DNA of 64,000 bases from positions 311,728 to 375,727 of the forward strand of contig NZ_KB899662.1 in the NCBI RefSeq assembly GCF_000378385.1, read 5' to 3'. This stretch comes from Paenibacillus daejeonensis DSM 15491. GTDB taxonomy: Bacteria; Bacillota; Bacilli; Paenibacillales; Paenibacillaceae. Below are positions 52,553-61,201 of this stretch, one piece after another (the first letter of the stretch is position 1; the number at the start of each line of letters is the position of its first letter). The notes below the pieces were generated by a model that was not told where the DNA came from, did not search any database, and saw only the letters and a list, made by a program, of their open reading frames with translations. Both the position numbers and the translations under genes were made by a program.

Positions 52553-53434
52553 TTACCCTTTCACAGCACCGCCCATGATGCCGCTGGCGAAATACTTCTG
52601 TAAGAATGGATACATCGCCAGAATTGGCAGGATCGCGACAAAAGCAATCGCCATCCGAATCGATACATGCGGGATCGTCGCGGCCGAGCTGGAGCTGACG
52701 CTCGTATATGAGATGACGGCCTGGATGTTCTGATTCATCTTGTTGAGCAGTGCCTGAATGCTAAGCATGTCCGGCTGGGTGATGAAATAGAGGCCGTTCT
52801 GCCAGTCGTTCCAGTAGTTTAGTCCGGTGAACAGACCGATGGTCACCAGAATCGGCTTGCCCAGCGGCAGGACCATCGTTGCGAAAATCCGGTAATACCC
52901 GGCGCCGTCTATCTTGGCCGATTCATAGATCTCGTTGGGAATATTGGTGGCAAAGTAGGAGCGAATCAGAATAATATTGAAGGCATTCGTCAGCAAAAAC
53001 GGAAAGACATAGGCCCAAATCGTATTGACTACGCCAAGGCTGGTCCACATGATGTAGGACGGCACCAGACCGCCGTTGAACAGCATGGTGAAAAAGACCA
53101 GAAAGCTAATGATACTCGTGCCAGGCACGCCTCTTACCGAGAGTGCAAAGCTCATCATGGCCGTAATGATCAACCCAATAAAGGTGCCGATCAGCGTTAC
53201 CAGGATCGTAATCCCATAAGCGCTGAAAATCATCTCTGAATTGTCGGCGATATAGGTATAGGCTCCGATGCTGAGCGTCTCTGGAAAATAGGAATAGCCA
53301 TTCGCCACAAGCGCCTTCTCATCTGTAATGGAAGAGATAAACAGCAGCAGCAAGGGAGCAATCATCGCAATCGCAATGAGCATCAGTATGCCGTTCATGA
53401 TGAATTGTTGAATCCTGTTGTCGATCATCACCAT
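52553..53434 (-). CDS. ABC sugar transporter permease, LplC/YtcP-like
   Basis: The protein has 293 residues with six predicted membrane helices and the EAA loop (NEIYESAKIDGAGYYRIFATMVLPLGKP), typical of CUT1 permeases. It ends PFLQKYFASGIMGGAVKG, the usual LplC C-terminus. It lies 22 bp behind the partner permease and, like most CUT1 operons in Bacillales, has no ATPase gene nearby; a shared MsmX-like ATPase is expected. Confidence 0.94.
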   Translation of the reverse strand: MVMIDNRIQQFIMNGILMLIAIAMIAPLLLLFISSITDEKALVANGYSYFPETLSIGAYTYIADNSEMIFSAYGITILVTLIGTFIGLIITAMMSFALSVRGVPGTSIISFLVFFTMLFNGGLVPSYIMWTSLGVVNTIWAYVFPFLLTNAFNIILIRSYFATNIPNEIYESAKIDGAGYYRIFATMVLPLGKPILVTIGLFTGLNYWNDWQNGLYFITQPDMLSIQALLNKMNQNIQAVISYTSVSSSSAATIPHVSIRMAIAFVAILPILAMYPFLQKYFASGIMGGAVKG

Positions 53435-53456
53435 ATTTCCTTTCTCTGCCCGGGAT

Positions 53457-54353
53457 TTAGAACATGGCGTCCCTTGAGCTCAATCTGCGGACGAGCCCAT
53501 TGGCCCCCAGCACGAGGACGAAGCCGACCACGGCCTGCATCAGACCGGTTGCAGCCGAACGTCCGATGCCTCCTGGAGACATCAAGGCGCTATAGACGTA
53601 CGTGTCTATCGTAGCGGTCACGTTGAACAACGGACCGGAATTTTGCGGAATCAGATAGAACAGTCCGAAGTCGGAGTAGCAAATCCTGCCGATGCTCAGC
53701 AAAAACAGGGTAATGATTGCCGGCATTAGCGAAGGCAGCGTAATCCGCGTAATCTGCTTCCAGGCACCTGCTCCATCGATGGAGGCGGCTTCGTATAACG
53801 ATTTGTCGATGACCGAAATCCCCGCAATATAGATCAGAATGCCATAGCCGACATACTTCCAGCATTGTACCAGCGTCAGGATGAGCGGCCACCAGGTCGG
53901 GTCGTTATACCACTGAATCGGATTACTCTGGAAGATGCTGTTGTTCAGCATGCCGTTCTGCTGGCTCAGAAATGCGAACACGACATAGCTGATGACGACC
54001 ATCGACATTGTAAACGGGAGCAGCACGGAGCTTTGATAGAATTTCTGGTATCGTTTGCTTTTGACGTTCGTAATCATAATCGCAATGATGATGCCAATGA
54101 CGTTGTTGACCAGAATAAAGGCTACATTGTAGAGCATGGTATTACGAATGATGATCATCATATCGTTGGACTTGAACAAATATTCGAAGTTGCGCCAGCC
54201 AACCCACGGACTGCCGAGCAGTCCTTCGGTCGCTTTAAACGACTTGAAGGCGGCGATAATACCAGCCATGGGCACATAGTTGTTAATTAGCAGATATAGC
54301 GCGCACGGGATCATCATGACATAGAGCGGCATATACGGCTTTAGTTTCCTCAT
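53457..54353 (-). CDS. ABC sugar transporter permease, LplB-like
   Basis: The protein has 298 residues with six membrane helices. The N-terminal region (YVMMIPCALYLLINNYVPM) and the EAA motif (SLYEAASIDGAGAWKQITRITLPSL) are characteristic of LplB-type CUT1 permeases. It follows the solute-binding lipoprotein gene by 65 bp and pairs with the LplC-like subunit to form the importer channel. Confidence 0.94.
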   Translation of the reverse strand: MRKLKPYMPLYVMMIPCALYLLINNYVPMAGIIAAFKSFKATEGLLGSPWVGWRNFEYLFKSNDMMIIIRNTMLYNVAFILVNNVIGIIIAIMITNVKSKRYQKFYQSSVLLPFTMSMVVISYVVFAFLSQQNGMLNNSIFQSNPIQWYNDPTWWPLILTLVQCWKYVGYGILIYIAGISVIDKSLYEAASIDGAGAWKQITRITLPSLMPAIITLFLLSIGRICYSDFGLFYLIPQNSGPLFNVTATIDTYVYSALMSPGGIGRSAATGLMQAVVGFVLVLGANGLVRRLSSRDAMF

Positions 54354-54418
54354 CCCTATCCGTTCCCTTCGTCGCTAGTGGCCGAAGGCTGCGGGGCAGC
54401 CTCCGGCACGTCGTTTTA

Positions 54419-55918
54419 TTACTTGCTCGCCAGCCATTCGTCGAGCTGACGCTGCTTCTCGTCCATGACGGCTTGCAGGCCGGCGGCGTACAGCTCGTCG
54501 TTGAACTTTTTCAACGTTGGCTCAATATCAACCGCACCGAACGCGAGGGCATCCTCATACTTCGCCAGTACAGCTGCCAGTTGGGATTGTTCGGTCGCGA
54601 CCGCCGAGGAGTCAAAGGTAAATCCATACGCTTTGGAGACCAGCGCATCATCACTGAACGCTTTGTACTTCTCCCAGATACCTTCCGGACTGCCGCTCCA
54701 TGGTGTCATGAGATACTGGTTGGGATAGATAAAGCCGAAATCGTTGTGGTAGTTAACAGTAGAGACCGACGCGCCTTCCGGATAATCAGCCTGACCCTGG
54801 TCGTTAACGATCCAGTCCTTACCTGGGACGCCCCAGTTCAGCAAATCATTAAACTCTTTGTTCGTGTAAGCCCAGTTCAGGAATTCAAATGCCTTCTCTT
54901 TGTTCGCCGAGGTGTTCAGCACGACGTTCAGAGCGCCATTGACGGCGGTCGTTGACTTCATCTTGTCCGACACCGGGATCAGCACTGTATCGTAGCCGGT
55001 TTGCGATTTCACATCCGTCAGGGCATTGGCGCCATAGGAAGCGAAGAAGGCAAACGTTTTGCCCGCTTTCATCTTGGCCTGGCCCAGCTCCTTGTCGACA
55101 GCGATGTCCTTGGACGAATAGCCTTTTTCGAACCATTCACGGTTGAGAAGTGCAAATTGCTTGTATTGGTCCGATTCGTACCAGTTCGTAATCTGGTCCG
55201 TCTGACCGTAGTTCTCCAGCGCGCCGAACTGATCGCCCACGCCGTCGATATACGTAATTGTGTTCAGACCAAAGGTCCGGTAGCCATTAAACGGTGTCAT
55301 GTCGGGATACTTCTCCTTGACCTCTGCGAACAACTCGGTCAGCTGATTGAAAGAGGACATGTCGTCGGTGGTGATGTTGAAATCCGCAGCCTCGTAGCCC
55401 AGCTCCTCAAAAATGTCCTTGCGGACAAAGATGCCAGATGGCGTCGCACGAACGTTCATCATCGGGAAGCCAGCGAGCATATCGCCGATGTAGCCACCCT
55501 GCAAGTCCTCGCCCAGCACATCCTGCAGATCCTTCGTCTGCTCCAGATAGTCGGACGCATCGACAATGTAGCCTTGGTCGATAAAGCTTGGCAGGCTGAA
55601 TGCAAAGACAAACGAAATGTCGATTGGCTCCTGAGCTGCCAGCATCATTGGCATTTTGGAATTATAGGTGTCCCATGTTATCGGCATCAGATTGACCTTC
55701 ATATTCAAATCTCGCATCGTCAGCTCATTGATCAGCTCGTTCACTTCCGCCTGATTGCCTTCTTTGGGAGCATGATAGGCGAAATTAACCGTGTATACCT
55801 CCTCGCCCTTCGTGCCTTCAGCCGCTGGATTCTCTGCAGCATTGTCGTTACCGCAGGCTGCCAACAGGCTTGCCGCCAGTACTACTGTTAACCCGGTGCC
55901 CATACTTTTTTTCCACAT
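54419..55918 (-). CDS. Extracellular solute-binding lipoprotein of the sugar importer (LplA-like)
   Basis: The protein has 499 residues from ATG 55918, ~10 bases after AAGGGGGA. The lipoprotein signal peptide ends at lipobox LLAAC, and the mature part starts with a short acidic linker. It is a family-1-like substrate-binding protein of the size that binds oligosaccharides or larger glycosides (~500 residues). It feeds the two permeases downstream. The bound sugar is unknown; neighbours suggest an acylated sucrose-like compound. Confidence 0.93.
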   Translation of the reverse strand: MWKKSMGTGLTVVLAASLLAACGNDNAAENPAAEGTKGEEVYTVNFAYHAPKEGNQAEVNELINELTMRDLNMKVNLMPITWDTYNSKMPMMLAAQEPIDISFVFAFSLPSFIDQGYIVDASDYLEQTKDLQDVLGEDLQGGYIGDMLAGFPMMNVRATPSGIFVRKDIFEELGYEAADFNITTDDMSSFNQLTELFAEVKEKYPDMTPFNGYRTFGLNTITYIDGVGDQFGALENYGQTDQITNWYESDQYKQFALLNREWFEKGYSSKDIAVDKELGQAKMKAGKTFAFFASYGANALTDVKSQTGYDTVLIPVSDKMKSTTAVNGALNVVLNTSANKEKAFEFLNWAYTNKEFNDLLNWGVPGKDWIVNDQGQADYPEGASVSTVNYHNDFGFIYPNQYLMTPWSGSPEGIWEKYKAFSDDALVSKAYGFTFDSSAVATEQSQLAAVLAKYEDALAFGAVDIEPTLKKFNDELYAAGLQAVMDEKQRQLDEWLASK

Positions 55919-55953
55919 ACTCGTCTTCCCCCTTGAAGTTGGTTGGTATTCAT

Positions 55954-56805
55954 TTATGGACGGTCGTAGATTGGCGCTCTGTGTAGCGGCAGCCACTCAT
56001 CCAGCGTCTTCTTAAGGTACGCGTCCCACATCTCGTAATCATGTCCCATCGCCTGAGCTTCTTCATACTGCACGGGATAGCCAAGTCGCCGCAGCTCGGC
56101 GTAATCCTTGAATACCCGATCCCGGATAAAATCATCCTCCCCGACGGCAATATGGAACGCTGGCAACGTCTTGCCTTCATCAATGTTTCGTTTCGCGCAG
56201 GCGTACAGATCATGCTCGGAGCCCTCGAACTCGTCCTCGCCCAGTAACGTGTCACGAACACGTGAGAAGCCCCAGTTCAGGCTCTTGCGGTATTCCTCGC
56301 GATCGAGCGTCATGCCGATGCCGCCTGAGAGATCCACCACAGCACGGTATAGATCCGGCCGAATCACCCCTAGCCCGAGCGCTCCGTTGCCACCCATCGC
56401 CAGGCCAACAACGAAGGTGTTGTCTCTACCCGGTGCAGAAGCGAACAGGGACTGGATGACCAGTGGCAGCTCCTCGGTCAGATACTCCAGGTAACGGAAA
56501 CCGTATTTTGTGTTGGTGTACAGACTGTCATTGACCGAAGGTGTGACCGTCATGACCATGTTGCGCTCCGCGTATTGCTCAAGCCTCGTATAACGGTAAG
56601 GCACGGAATCGTCCTCGCCGCCGCCATGCAGCAGGTATACGGTCTGGAATTTCATCCCCGGCTTGTACGAATTCTTCGTCTCTTTCTCCAACAGAGGCTC
56701 CCGAAAGCCCAGATTCGTCGTCAGGCTGCTAGTCGGATAGCACACGGTGACATTGGTGGTCAGACTCAGAACCTCTGAACGGAAGTTAAACCGCAAAATC
56801 CCCAC
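55954..56805 (-). CDS. Esterase-D/FrmB-like protein lacking the catalytic serine (paralogue a)
   Basis: The protein has 283 residues, of the PF00756-type esterase fold. HGGGEDD gives the oxyanion region, the acid is in VGEDDFIRD, and the His in MGHDYEMWD. The nucleophile elbow, however, reads GLAMGGNGAL: Ala136 (GCG) replaces the Ser of the GLSMG seen in its two relatives at 60336-61187 and 62722-63555. It is otherwise full-length and intact, so it may be a binding or regulatory pseudo-enzyme. It sits between the HSL-type hydrolase and the solute-binding protein. Confidence 0.88.
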   Translation of the reverse strand: MGILRFNFRSEVLSLTTNVTVCYPTSSLTTNLGFREPLLEKETKNSYKPGMKFQTVYLLHGGGEDDSVPYRYTRLEQYAERNMVMTVTPSVNDSLYTNTKYGFRYLEYLTEELPLVIQSLFASAPGRDNTFVVGLAMGGNGALGLGVIRPDLYRAVVDLSGGIGMTLDREEYRKSLNWGFSRVRDTLLGEDEFEGSEHDLYACAKRNIDEGKTLPAFHIAVGEDDFIRDRVFKDYAELRRLGYPVQYEEAQAMGHDYEMWDAYLKKTLDEWLPLHRAPIYDRP

Positions 56806-56816
56806 GCTTTCCCCTC

Positions 56817-57752
56817 CTAATCCACTGACTTGGCAAAGGCTCTTGCCAGTGCGTCTACATAACCTGCTCGTACGCGCTTGCTAATTGTTGCATCCGGTAC
56901 GAATAATTCGCTTGCGTGATACAAGCCAGGGTGGACATGCAGCTCAACATCGATACCCGCTTGCATGAGCCGTGCCGCGTATTGAATCGTCTCGTCGCGG
57001 AAAAGGTCCAGCTGTCCTACGCATAGATAGGCAGGTGGCAACCCGGACAGATCCTCTGCCCGCGCGGGCGAGGCCCACGGGTGATCCGGGTCTGCTGTAC
57101 CCAGATACATCTGCCAGGCCGCCTCGTTATTGGGACGGCTCCATACGGCCCGGTGCAGCTCTTCGTGTGTTGACGGTGCTTCATTGCGCTGATCCAGCAT
57201 CGGATACAGCGGCATTTGGAAGCAGATCTTCGGGCCACCGCGGTCCCGGGCCATCAGAGCCAGTGCGGCTGCCAGCCCGCCCCCGGCGCTGCCGCCGCCA
57301 ATAGCAATCCGGGCCGGATCGACGAGCAACTTGTCCACGGACTGGGCGAGCCATGTCAGTGCAGTGTAACTATCCTCCAGTGCGGCTGGATACGGATGCT
57401 CCGGCGCAAGGCGATAGTCCGGTGCGAGCACCACGCAACCCGCGTGGAGGACGAACTGCTCACATACATAACCTTCCGCGTCGGGATGGCCCAGGATATA
57501 GCCGCCCCCATGAATCCAGAGAATGGCCGGACGCGGATCTGCAGGCTCATCGATTGGTTCAAACATCTTGATCAGCATCTGCCGGCCATCAGCTCCATCG
57601 ATATAGAGGTCCGTTTCTCGCACGGCTGCCGACTTCTCCCGGGGCAGCGGAGCGAACGCTCTGATCTTCTCCATGTCCTCCGGCAGGGCCAGCACAGGCA
57701 GCATACCCAGTGCTCCGGTCAGCTCGGGATCGACGCGTCTGTCAAAGCTCAT
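56817..57752 (-). CDS. HSL-family (alpha/beta hydrolase fold-3) carboxylesterase
   Basis: The protein has 311 residues. The HGGG oxyanion motif (WIHGGGYILGH) and the nucleophile Ser in GGGSAGGGLAAA (GxSxG as GGSAG) define the hormone-sensitive-lipase family; Asp in VGQLDLFRDE and His in HPGLYHASELF complete the triad. No signal peptide. The ATG overlaps the sucrose phosphorylase stop by 4 bp (ATGA), so the two are translationally coupled. The coupling suggests removing an acyl group from a sugar that the phosphorylase handles. Confidence 0.92.
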   Translation of the reverse strand: MSFDRRVDPELTGALGMLPVLALPEDMEKIRAFAPLPREKSAAVRETDLYIDGADGRQMLIKMFEPIDEPADPRPAILWIHGGGYILGHPDAEGYVCEQFVLHAGCVVLAPDYRLAPEHPYPAALEDSYTALTWLAQSVDKLLVDPARIAIGGGSAGGGLAAALALMARDRGGPKICFQMPLYPMLDQRNEAPSTHEELHRAVWSRPNNEAAWQMYLGTADPDHPWASPARAEDLSGLPPAYLCVGQLDLFRDETIQYAARLMQAGIDVELHVHPGLYHASELFVPDATISKRVRAGYVDALARAFAKSVD

Positions 57753-59248
57753 TGTGATCCCTCCGGGACGGCCACGCCGTTAGAGTGGAACAGTCTCTCT
57801 GCAGCGCCTTCGGCGTTACTGGCGACGATTGTATAAGCCTTCGTCCGCAGATCCGCCTCCAGGGTGGTCCAAGCATCGCCCTGACGCCAGGCGATGGCAA
57901 GCTGGCCGTCGCCAGCCGGTTCGCCAATCTCGACATCGCCGCCGAAGGCAGGATGGCTGTTGCGGAATTTCATAACTGCATATAAGTGCTGCAGCATCGG
58001 GGTCTGCACCCGCTCAGCGATTTCCTCCATCGAGTAGTTGTGCCGATTGAGGCTCCGCGGCTCGCCCAAACGCTTCAGCGATTCCTCATCATTCTCGCCA
58101 GCCAGCAGGCCCACATAGTAGACTTGCGGAATTCCCGGCGCGTACAGCTGGATAATTCGGGCCAGCGTGTAAGCATGATCATCCTCATCCAATGCCGAAT
58201 AGTACGTGCACATCAGCTGATATTGTCTCGCTTTTGCACCGGACATTTTGACAATGCCTGGCGGGAAATTGATGTACTGCTGCAACGGTTCAACCTTCGT
58301 ATTCACACGATCACGCACCAGATCGATTTCCTCGTCGCTCAGCAATCCTGCCACATCGACGACGCCGATCCCGTCATGGGTGTCGAGCGTTGTGAACTGC
58401 TTGCGAGGGCAGATCTGCATCCAGTGGATGAGCCGGTCCGAGCACCCCGTCATCAGCGCGTGCAGGAGCAGCATCGGCAGCGCGAAATCGTACACCCAAT
58501 GACCCTGCTCCGCCATCTTGAGCTGGATCTTGTAGTTCTCATGAATCTCAGGCAGCATTTCCGTACCGTATTTGTTAAGCGGACGCATGCCGATATCCAG
58601 CACGTCCCACACTTCCGGTTCGACGAAGAAGCAGCTGGTGCCCGGCTTTTTGGAAGCATACGCGAAGGCATCGAATCGGATCAGTGGCACGTACCCGGCG
58701 AGCCGCTCCAGATTACGCTCGTAGTAGCTTTGCGTAGCCGTCGCCCATGGATCGATATCCACCTGCTCCTCGAAGAACGTGTTCCACAGCTTAACCGTTT
58801 TACCGTCCGCACGCGTAAATTCCTTATAGGGTCCATGCATTTTTCTCCGATATAGCGCTTCCATCTCGGCTTCGGTTGGTTCCCCGCCGGGCCAGAACTC
58901 ATCCCAGTGAATGAACATCTCCTTGAATGGTGACTCGTCGCCCCGCTGCATGTAGTCGATGAACTCTTCCGAGCGGATCGAGACGTGATTGATCATGAAG
59001 TCCGCCATCAGATAATACTTGTCCGATAGTCGCTGGATGTCATTCCAATCGCCGAAGGCTGGATCTACCTCGTCATAATGGATGACCGCAAAGCCGCGAT
59101 CACCGGAGGACGGGAAGAAAGGAAGGATGTGAAGCCCTTCGATAACGCCCTCAAAATGCGTTTCAAGCACCTGGTTCAGCTCGTCCAAATTGCTCCCCAT
59201 GCTGTCGGCATACGTAATGAGCATGACCTGATTTGTAATTTTTTTCAT
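57749..59248 (-). CDS. Sucrose phosphorylase, GH13_18 family
   Basis: The protein has 499 residues from ATG 59248, six bases after AAGGAG; an in-frame ATG eight codons upstream is less likely. GLHILPFFPSSGDRGF and IRFDAFAY (nucleophile Asp193), the acid/base Glu234 in MLPEIHENY and Asp in TLDTHDGIG near 291 match sucrose phosphorylases (~500 residues). The reaction is sucrose plus phosphate giving alpha-D-glucose 1-phosphate and fructose. Close relatives use glucosylglycerate or sucrose 6'-phosphate, so the acceptor sugar is inferred. It follows a LacI-type regulator in the esterase operon. Confidence 0.9.
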   Translation of the reverse strand: MKKITNQVMLITYADSMGSNLDELNQVLETHFEGVIEGLHILPFFPSSGDRGFAVIHYDEVDPAFGDWNDIQRLSDKYYLMADFMINHVSIRSEEFIDYMQRGDESPFKEMFIHWDEFWPGGEPTEAEMEALYRRKMHGPYKEFTRADGKTVKLWNTFFEEQVDIDPWATATQSYYERNLERLAGYVPLIRFDAFAYASKKPGTSCFFVEPEVWDVLDIGMRPLNKYGTEMLPEIHENYKIQLKMAEQGHWVYDFALPMLLLHALMTGCSDRLIHWMQICPRKQFTTLDTHDGIGVVDVAGLLSDEEIDLVRDRVNTKVEPLQQYINFPPGIVKMSGAKARQYQLMCTYYSALDEDDHAYTLARIIQLYAPGIPQVYYVGLLAGENDEESLKRLGEPRSLNRHNYSMEEIAERVQTPMLQHLYAVMKFRNSHPAFGGDVEIGEPAGDGQLAIAWRQGDAWTTLEADLRTKAYTIVASNAEGAAERLFHSNGVAVPEGSQ

Positions 59249-59268
59249 GTTCTTCTCCTTTTTGCGGT

Positions 59269-60306
59269 TCATTCCGGAGAGCTCTCTCGGAAGATACAGG
59301 TTGCTTCAAAGCTCAGTCTGGCCGTATCCGTAGAGGTTCCGCTTTCGATAAAAGAATGAAGCAGCTTGGCACTGTTGTAGCTCATCTCCTGAGTAGGCGG
59401 GACGAAGCTGGTGATGCTCGGCGTAACGATATTGTTGACCGGCTTGTCTCCGTACGAGATAATCTCCAAATCACCAGGTATGGATACGTTGTGCTCCTTG
59501 AGGCAACGAAGGACGCCACTAATCATATTGTCGCTGGGGACGAACAGCGCAGTCGGCAGAACGCCGTTCTGCAATAGCTCTTTGGTCGCCAGATAGCCGC
59601 CTGAATCGCTGTCATCGCCAAAGGTAACAGGCAACGCGACAGCACCCTTGCTCTCCAGACCCGAGCTCCTCAGCTTGTCCCAGTAACCTGTCGACCGTAG
59701 ACTGAGCGCTCGGCTGGAGTAATTCGGCGATACAATACCGAATCGTTCATGACCCCGCTTGATAAAATGCTCCATCGCACTGTTGCCGACGGCATAATCG
59801 TCGGTAAGCACCGAGCAGTAGCCTTTGGCCGTACGGTTGTAGAGGACGATGGGTACGTCAAACTTGGTGTTCTCGAGAAATTCAAGATCCTCATCAGTGA
59901 GTGCAATCATAATCGCGCCGGCCATAAAATCCTTGGAGATAAAGGACATCTTCTGCTTGAGCAGCCCCAGTTCGAACGGAAATATTATGGTCTCGTAATG
60001 ATTTCCCAGAGATTTCATATATCGATAAAACCCCTCATAAAACGAGGACATGGGACCTTTTTCAAAATTATGAGGGCAAAAGGTACAAACGATGGTTTTG
60101 CCAAAGCCGCGTTTTTTTCGTTTGACCCGGGTTTCCGAAGTGCGATACCCGAGCTCTTGAGCGGTATCCAATACCCGCTGGCTCGTGCTCTCGGCGATCC
60201 GAAACTCGCCACTGCGATTGTTGAGCACCATGGATACCGTACTCGGTGACAGACCGAGCGTCTCAGCGATCTGCTTGACACTTACCGACTGTTGGCGCTT
60301 GGCCAT
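59269..60306 (-). CDS. LacI-family regulator of the esterase/sucrose phosphorylase operon
   Basis: The protein has 345 residues from ATG 60306, which follows AGGAGGG. The helix-turn-helix is SVKQIAETLGLSPSTVSMVLNNR, followed by a ligand-binding core. Upstream in-frame sequence to 60417 lacks a ribosome-binding site and family similarity. It is embedded between an esterase gene and the sucrose phosphorylase gene. It is the best candidate to bind the two GCTAAATTTAGC palindromes near 63.6-63.7 kb. Confidence 0.93.
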   Translation of the reverse strand: MAKRQQSVSVKQIAETLGLSPSTVSMVLNNRSGEFRIAESTSQRVLDTAQELGYRTSETRVKRKKRGFGKTIVCTFCPHNFEKGPMSSFYEGFYRYMKSLGNHYETIIFPFELGLLKQKMSFISKDFMAGAIMIALTDEDLEFLENTKFDVPIVLYNRTAKGYCSVLTDDYAVGNSAMEHFIKRGHERFGIVSPNYSSRALSLRSTGYWDKLRSSGLESKGAVALPVTFGDDSDSGGYLATKELLQNGVLPTALFVPSDNMISGVLRCLKEHNVSIPGDLEIISYGDKPVNNIVTPSITSFVPPTQEMSYNSAKLLHSFIESGTSTDTARLSFEATCIFRESSPE

Positions 60307-60335
60307 CCGCTCCCTCCTCTCTGCTCCTATCCGTC

Positions 60336-61187
60336 TTAATCCGGGTAGATCGGCTCCCGCCGCAACGGCAGCAATGACTCGATCGCCAGCTTCAGTGAGG
60401 CATCCCACAGATCCCATTCATGCCCCATCCCCGGTACAATCTCCAGCGTCGTATTATAGCCCCACTGTCTTAAATCCTCTTCGGCGCGGATCGTCCGGTA
60501 CAATGCGTGATCACTGTCGCCCACCCGGAAGAAAAGCTTCGGCAGCTTCTTGCCTTCGTCGATGTTGCGACGGGCCGCCGCGTAGACGTCGTTGACCGTA
60601 CCTCGCAGGAAGTCTTCGTCATGAAGCTTGTTCTGCAGATCCTGTCCAACCGGAATCCGCATGTCCGTATCCCAATCAAACTCGCCGTTCGCTGTCTTAA
60701 CGATACTCGGGATGCCCGGCCGATAGGACGCGCCAGACATCATGAGCGCCGCCGCGTAGCGTTCAGGGTACAGCATCGCCAGCTTCATCGCCCCATGCGA
60801 GCCCATCGACAGGCCACCGATGAATGTATCCTCCCGCTTGCTGGAGATCGGGAAGAAGGCTTCGCATAGCTGAGGCAGCTCTTCCGCTACATAGGTGAAG
60901 TATTGTCCATACGGCAGATCAGTGTACGCCGAATTATGAACGCCAGGCATGATGACAGCCAGCTTGTTCCGATCGGCATAGCGGACGATATTGGTGAAGT
61001 TGACATAATCACTATCATCACCGCTGCCGCCATGCATCAGGTACAAGCACTGAAACTTCATCCCTTGAACGTAGGTAACCTCGCGCCCCTCCATACTGTC
61101 GGCAAAGCTATAGGTGGGCAGACATATCGTGAGATTGGTCTGCATCCCCAGTGCTTTGGACAAAAAGTTCATTTTAACAACAGCCAC
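60336..61187 (-). CDS. Esterase, PF00756-like (paralogue b)
   Basis: The protein has 283 residues. The start is GTG 61187 (MAVVKMNF), seven bases after AGAGGAAG; it aligns with the starts of the paralogues MGILRFNF and MAVLQMNF. Nucleophile Ser in GLSMGSHGAMK, HGGSGDDSDY, and late GMGHEWDLWD with the catalytic His. No signal peptide. Acts on esters such as short acyl sugars or feruloyl-type esters; the substrate is not known. Confidence 0.9.
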   Translation of the reverse strand: MAVVKMNFLSKALGMQTNLTICLPTYSFADSMEGREVTYVQGMKFQCLYLMHGGSGDDSDYVNFTNIVRYADRNKLAVIMPGVHNSAYTDLPYGQYFTYVAEELPQLCEAFFPISSKREDTFIGGLSMGSHGAMKLAMLYPERYAAALMMSGASYRPGIPSIVKTANGEFDWDTDMRIPVGQDLQNKLHDEDFLRGTVNDVYAAARRNIDEGKKLPKLFFRVGDSDHALYRTIRAEEDLRQWGYNTTLEIVPGMGHEWDLWDASLKLAIESLLPLRREPIYPD

Positions 61188-61201
61188 GCTGGCACTTCCT
61201 C

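Noticed and set aside
60307..60417. N-terminal extension of the LacI-type regulator
   Set aside because: The family begins at the helix-turn-helix, and AGGAGGG precedes the ATG at 60306.
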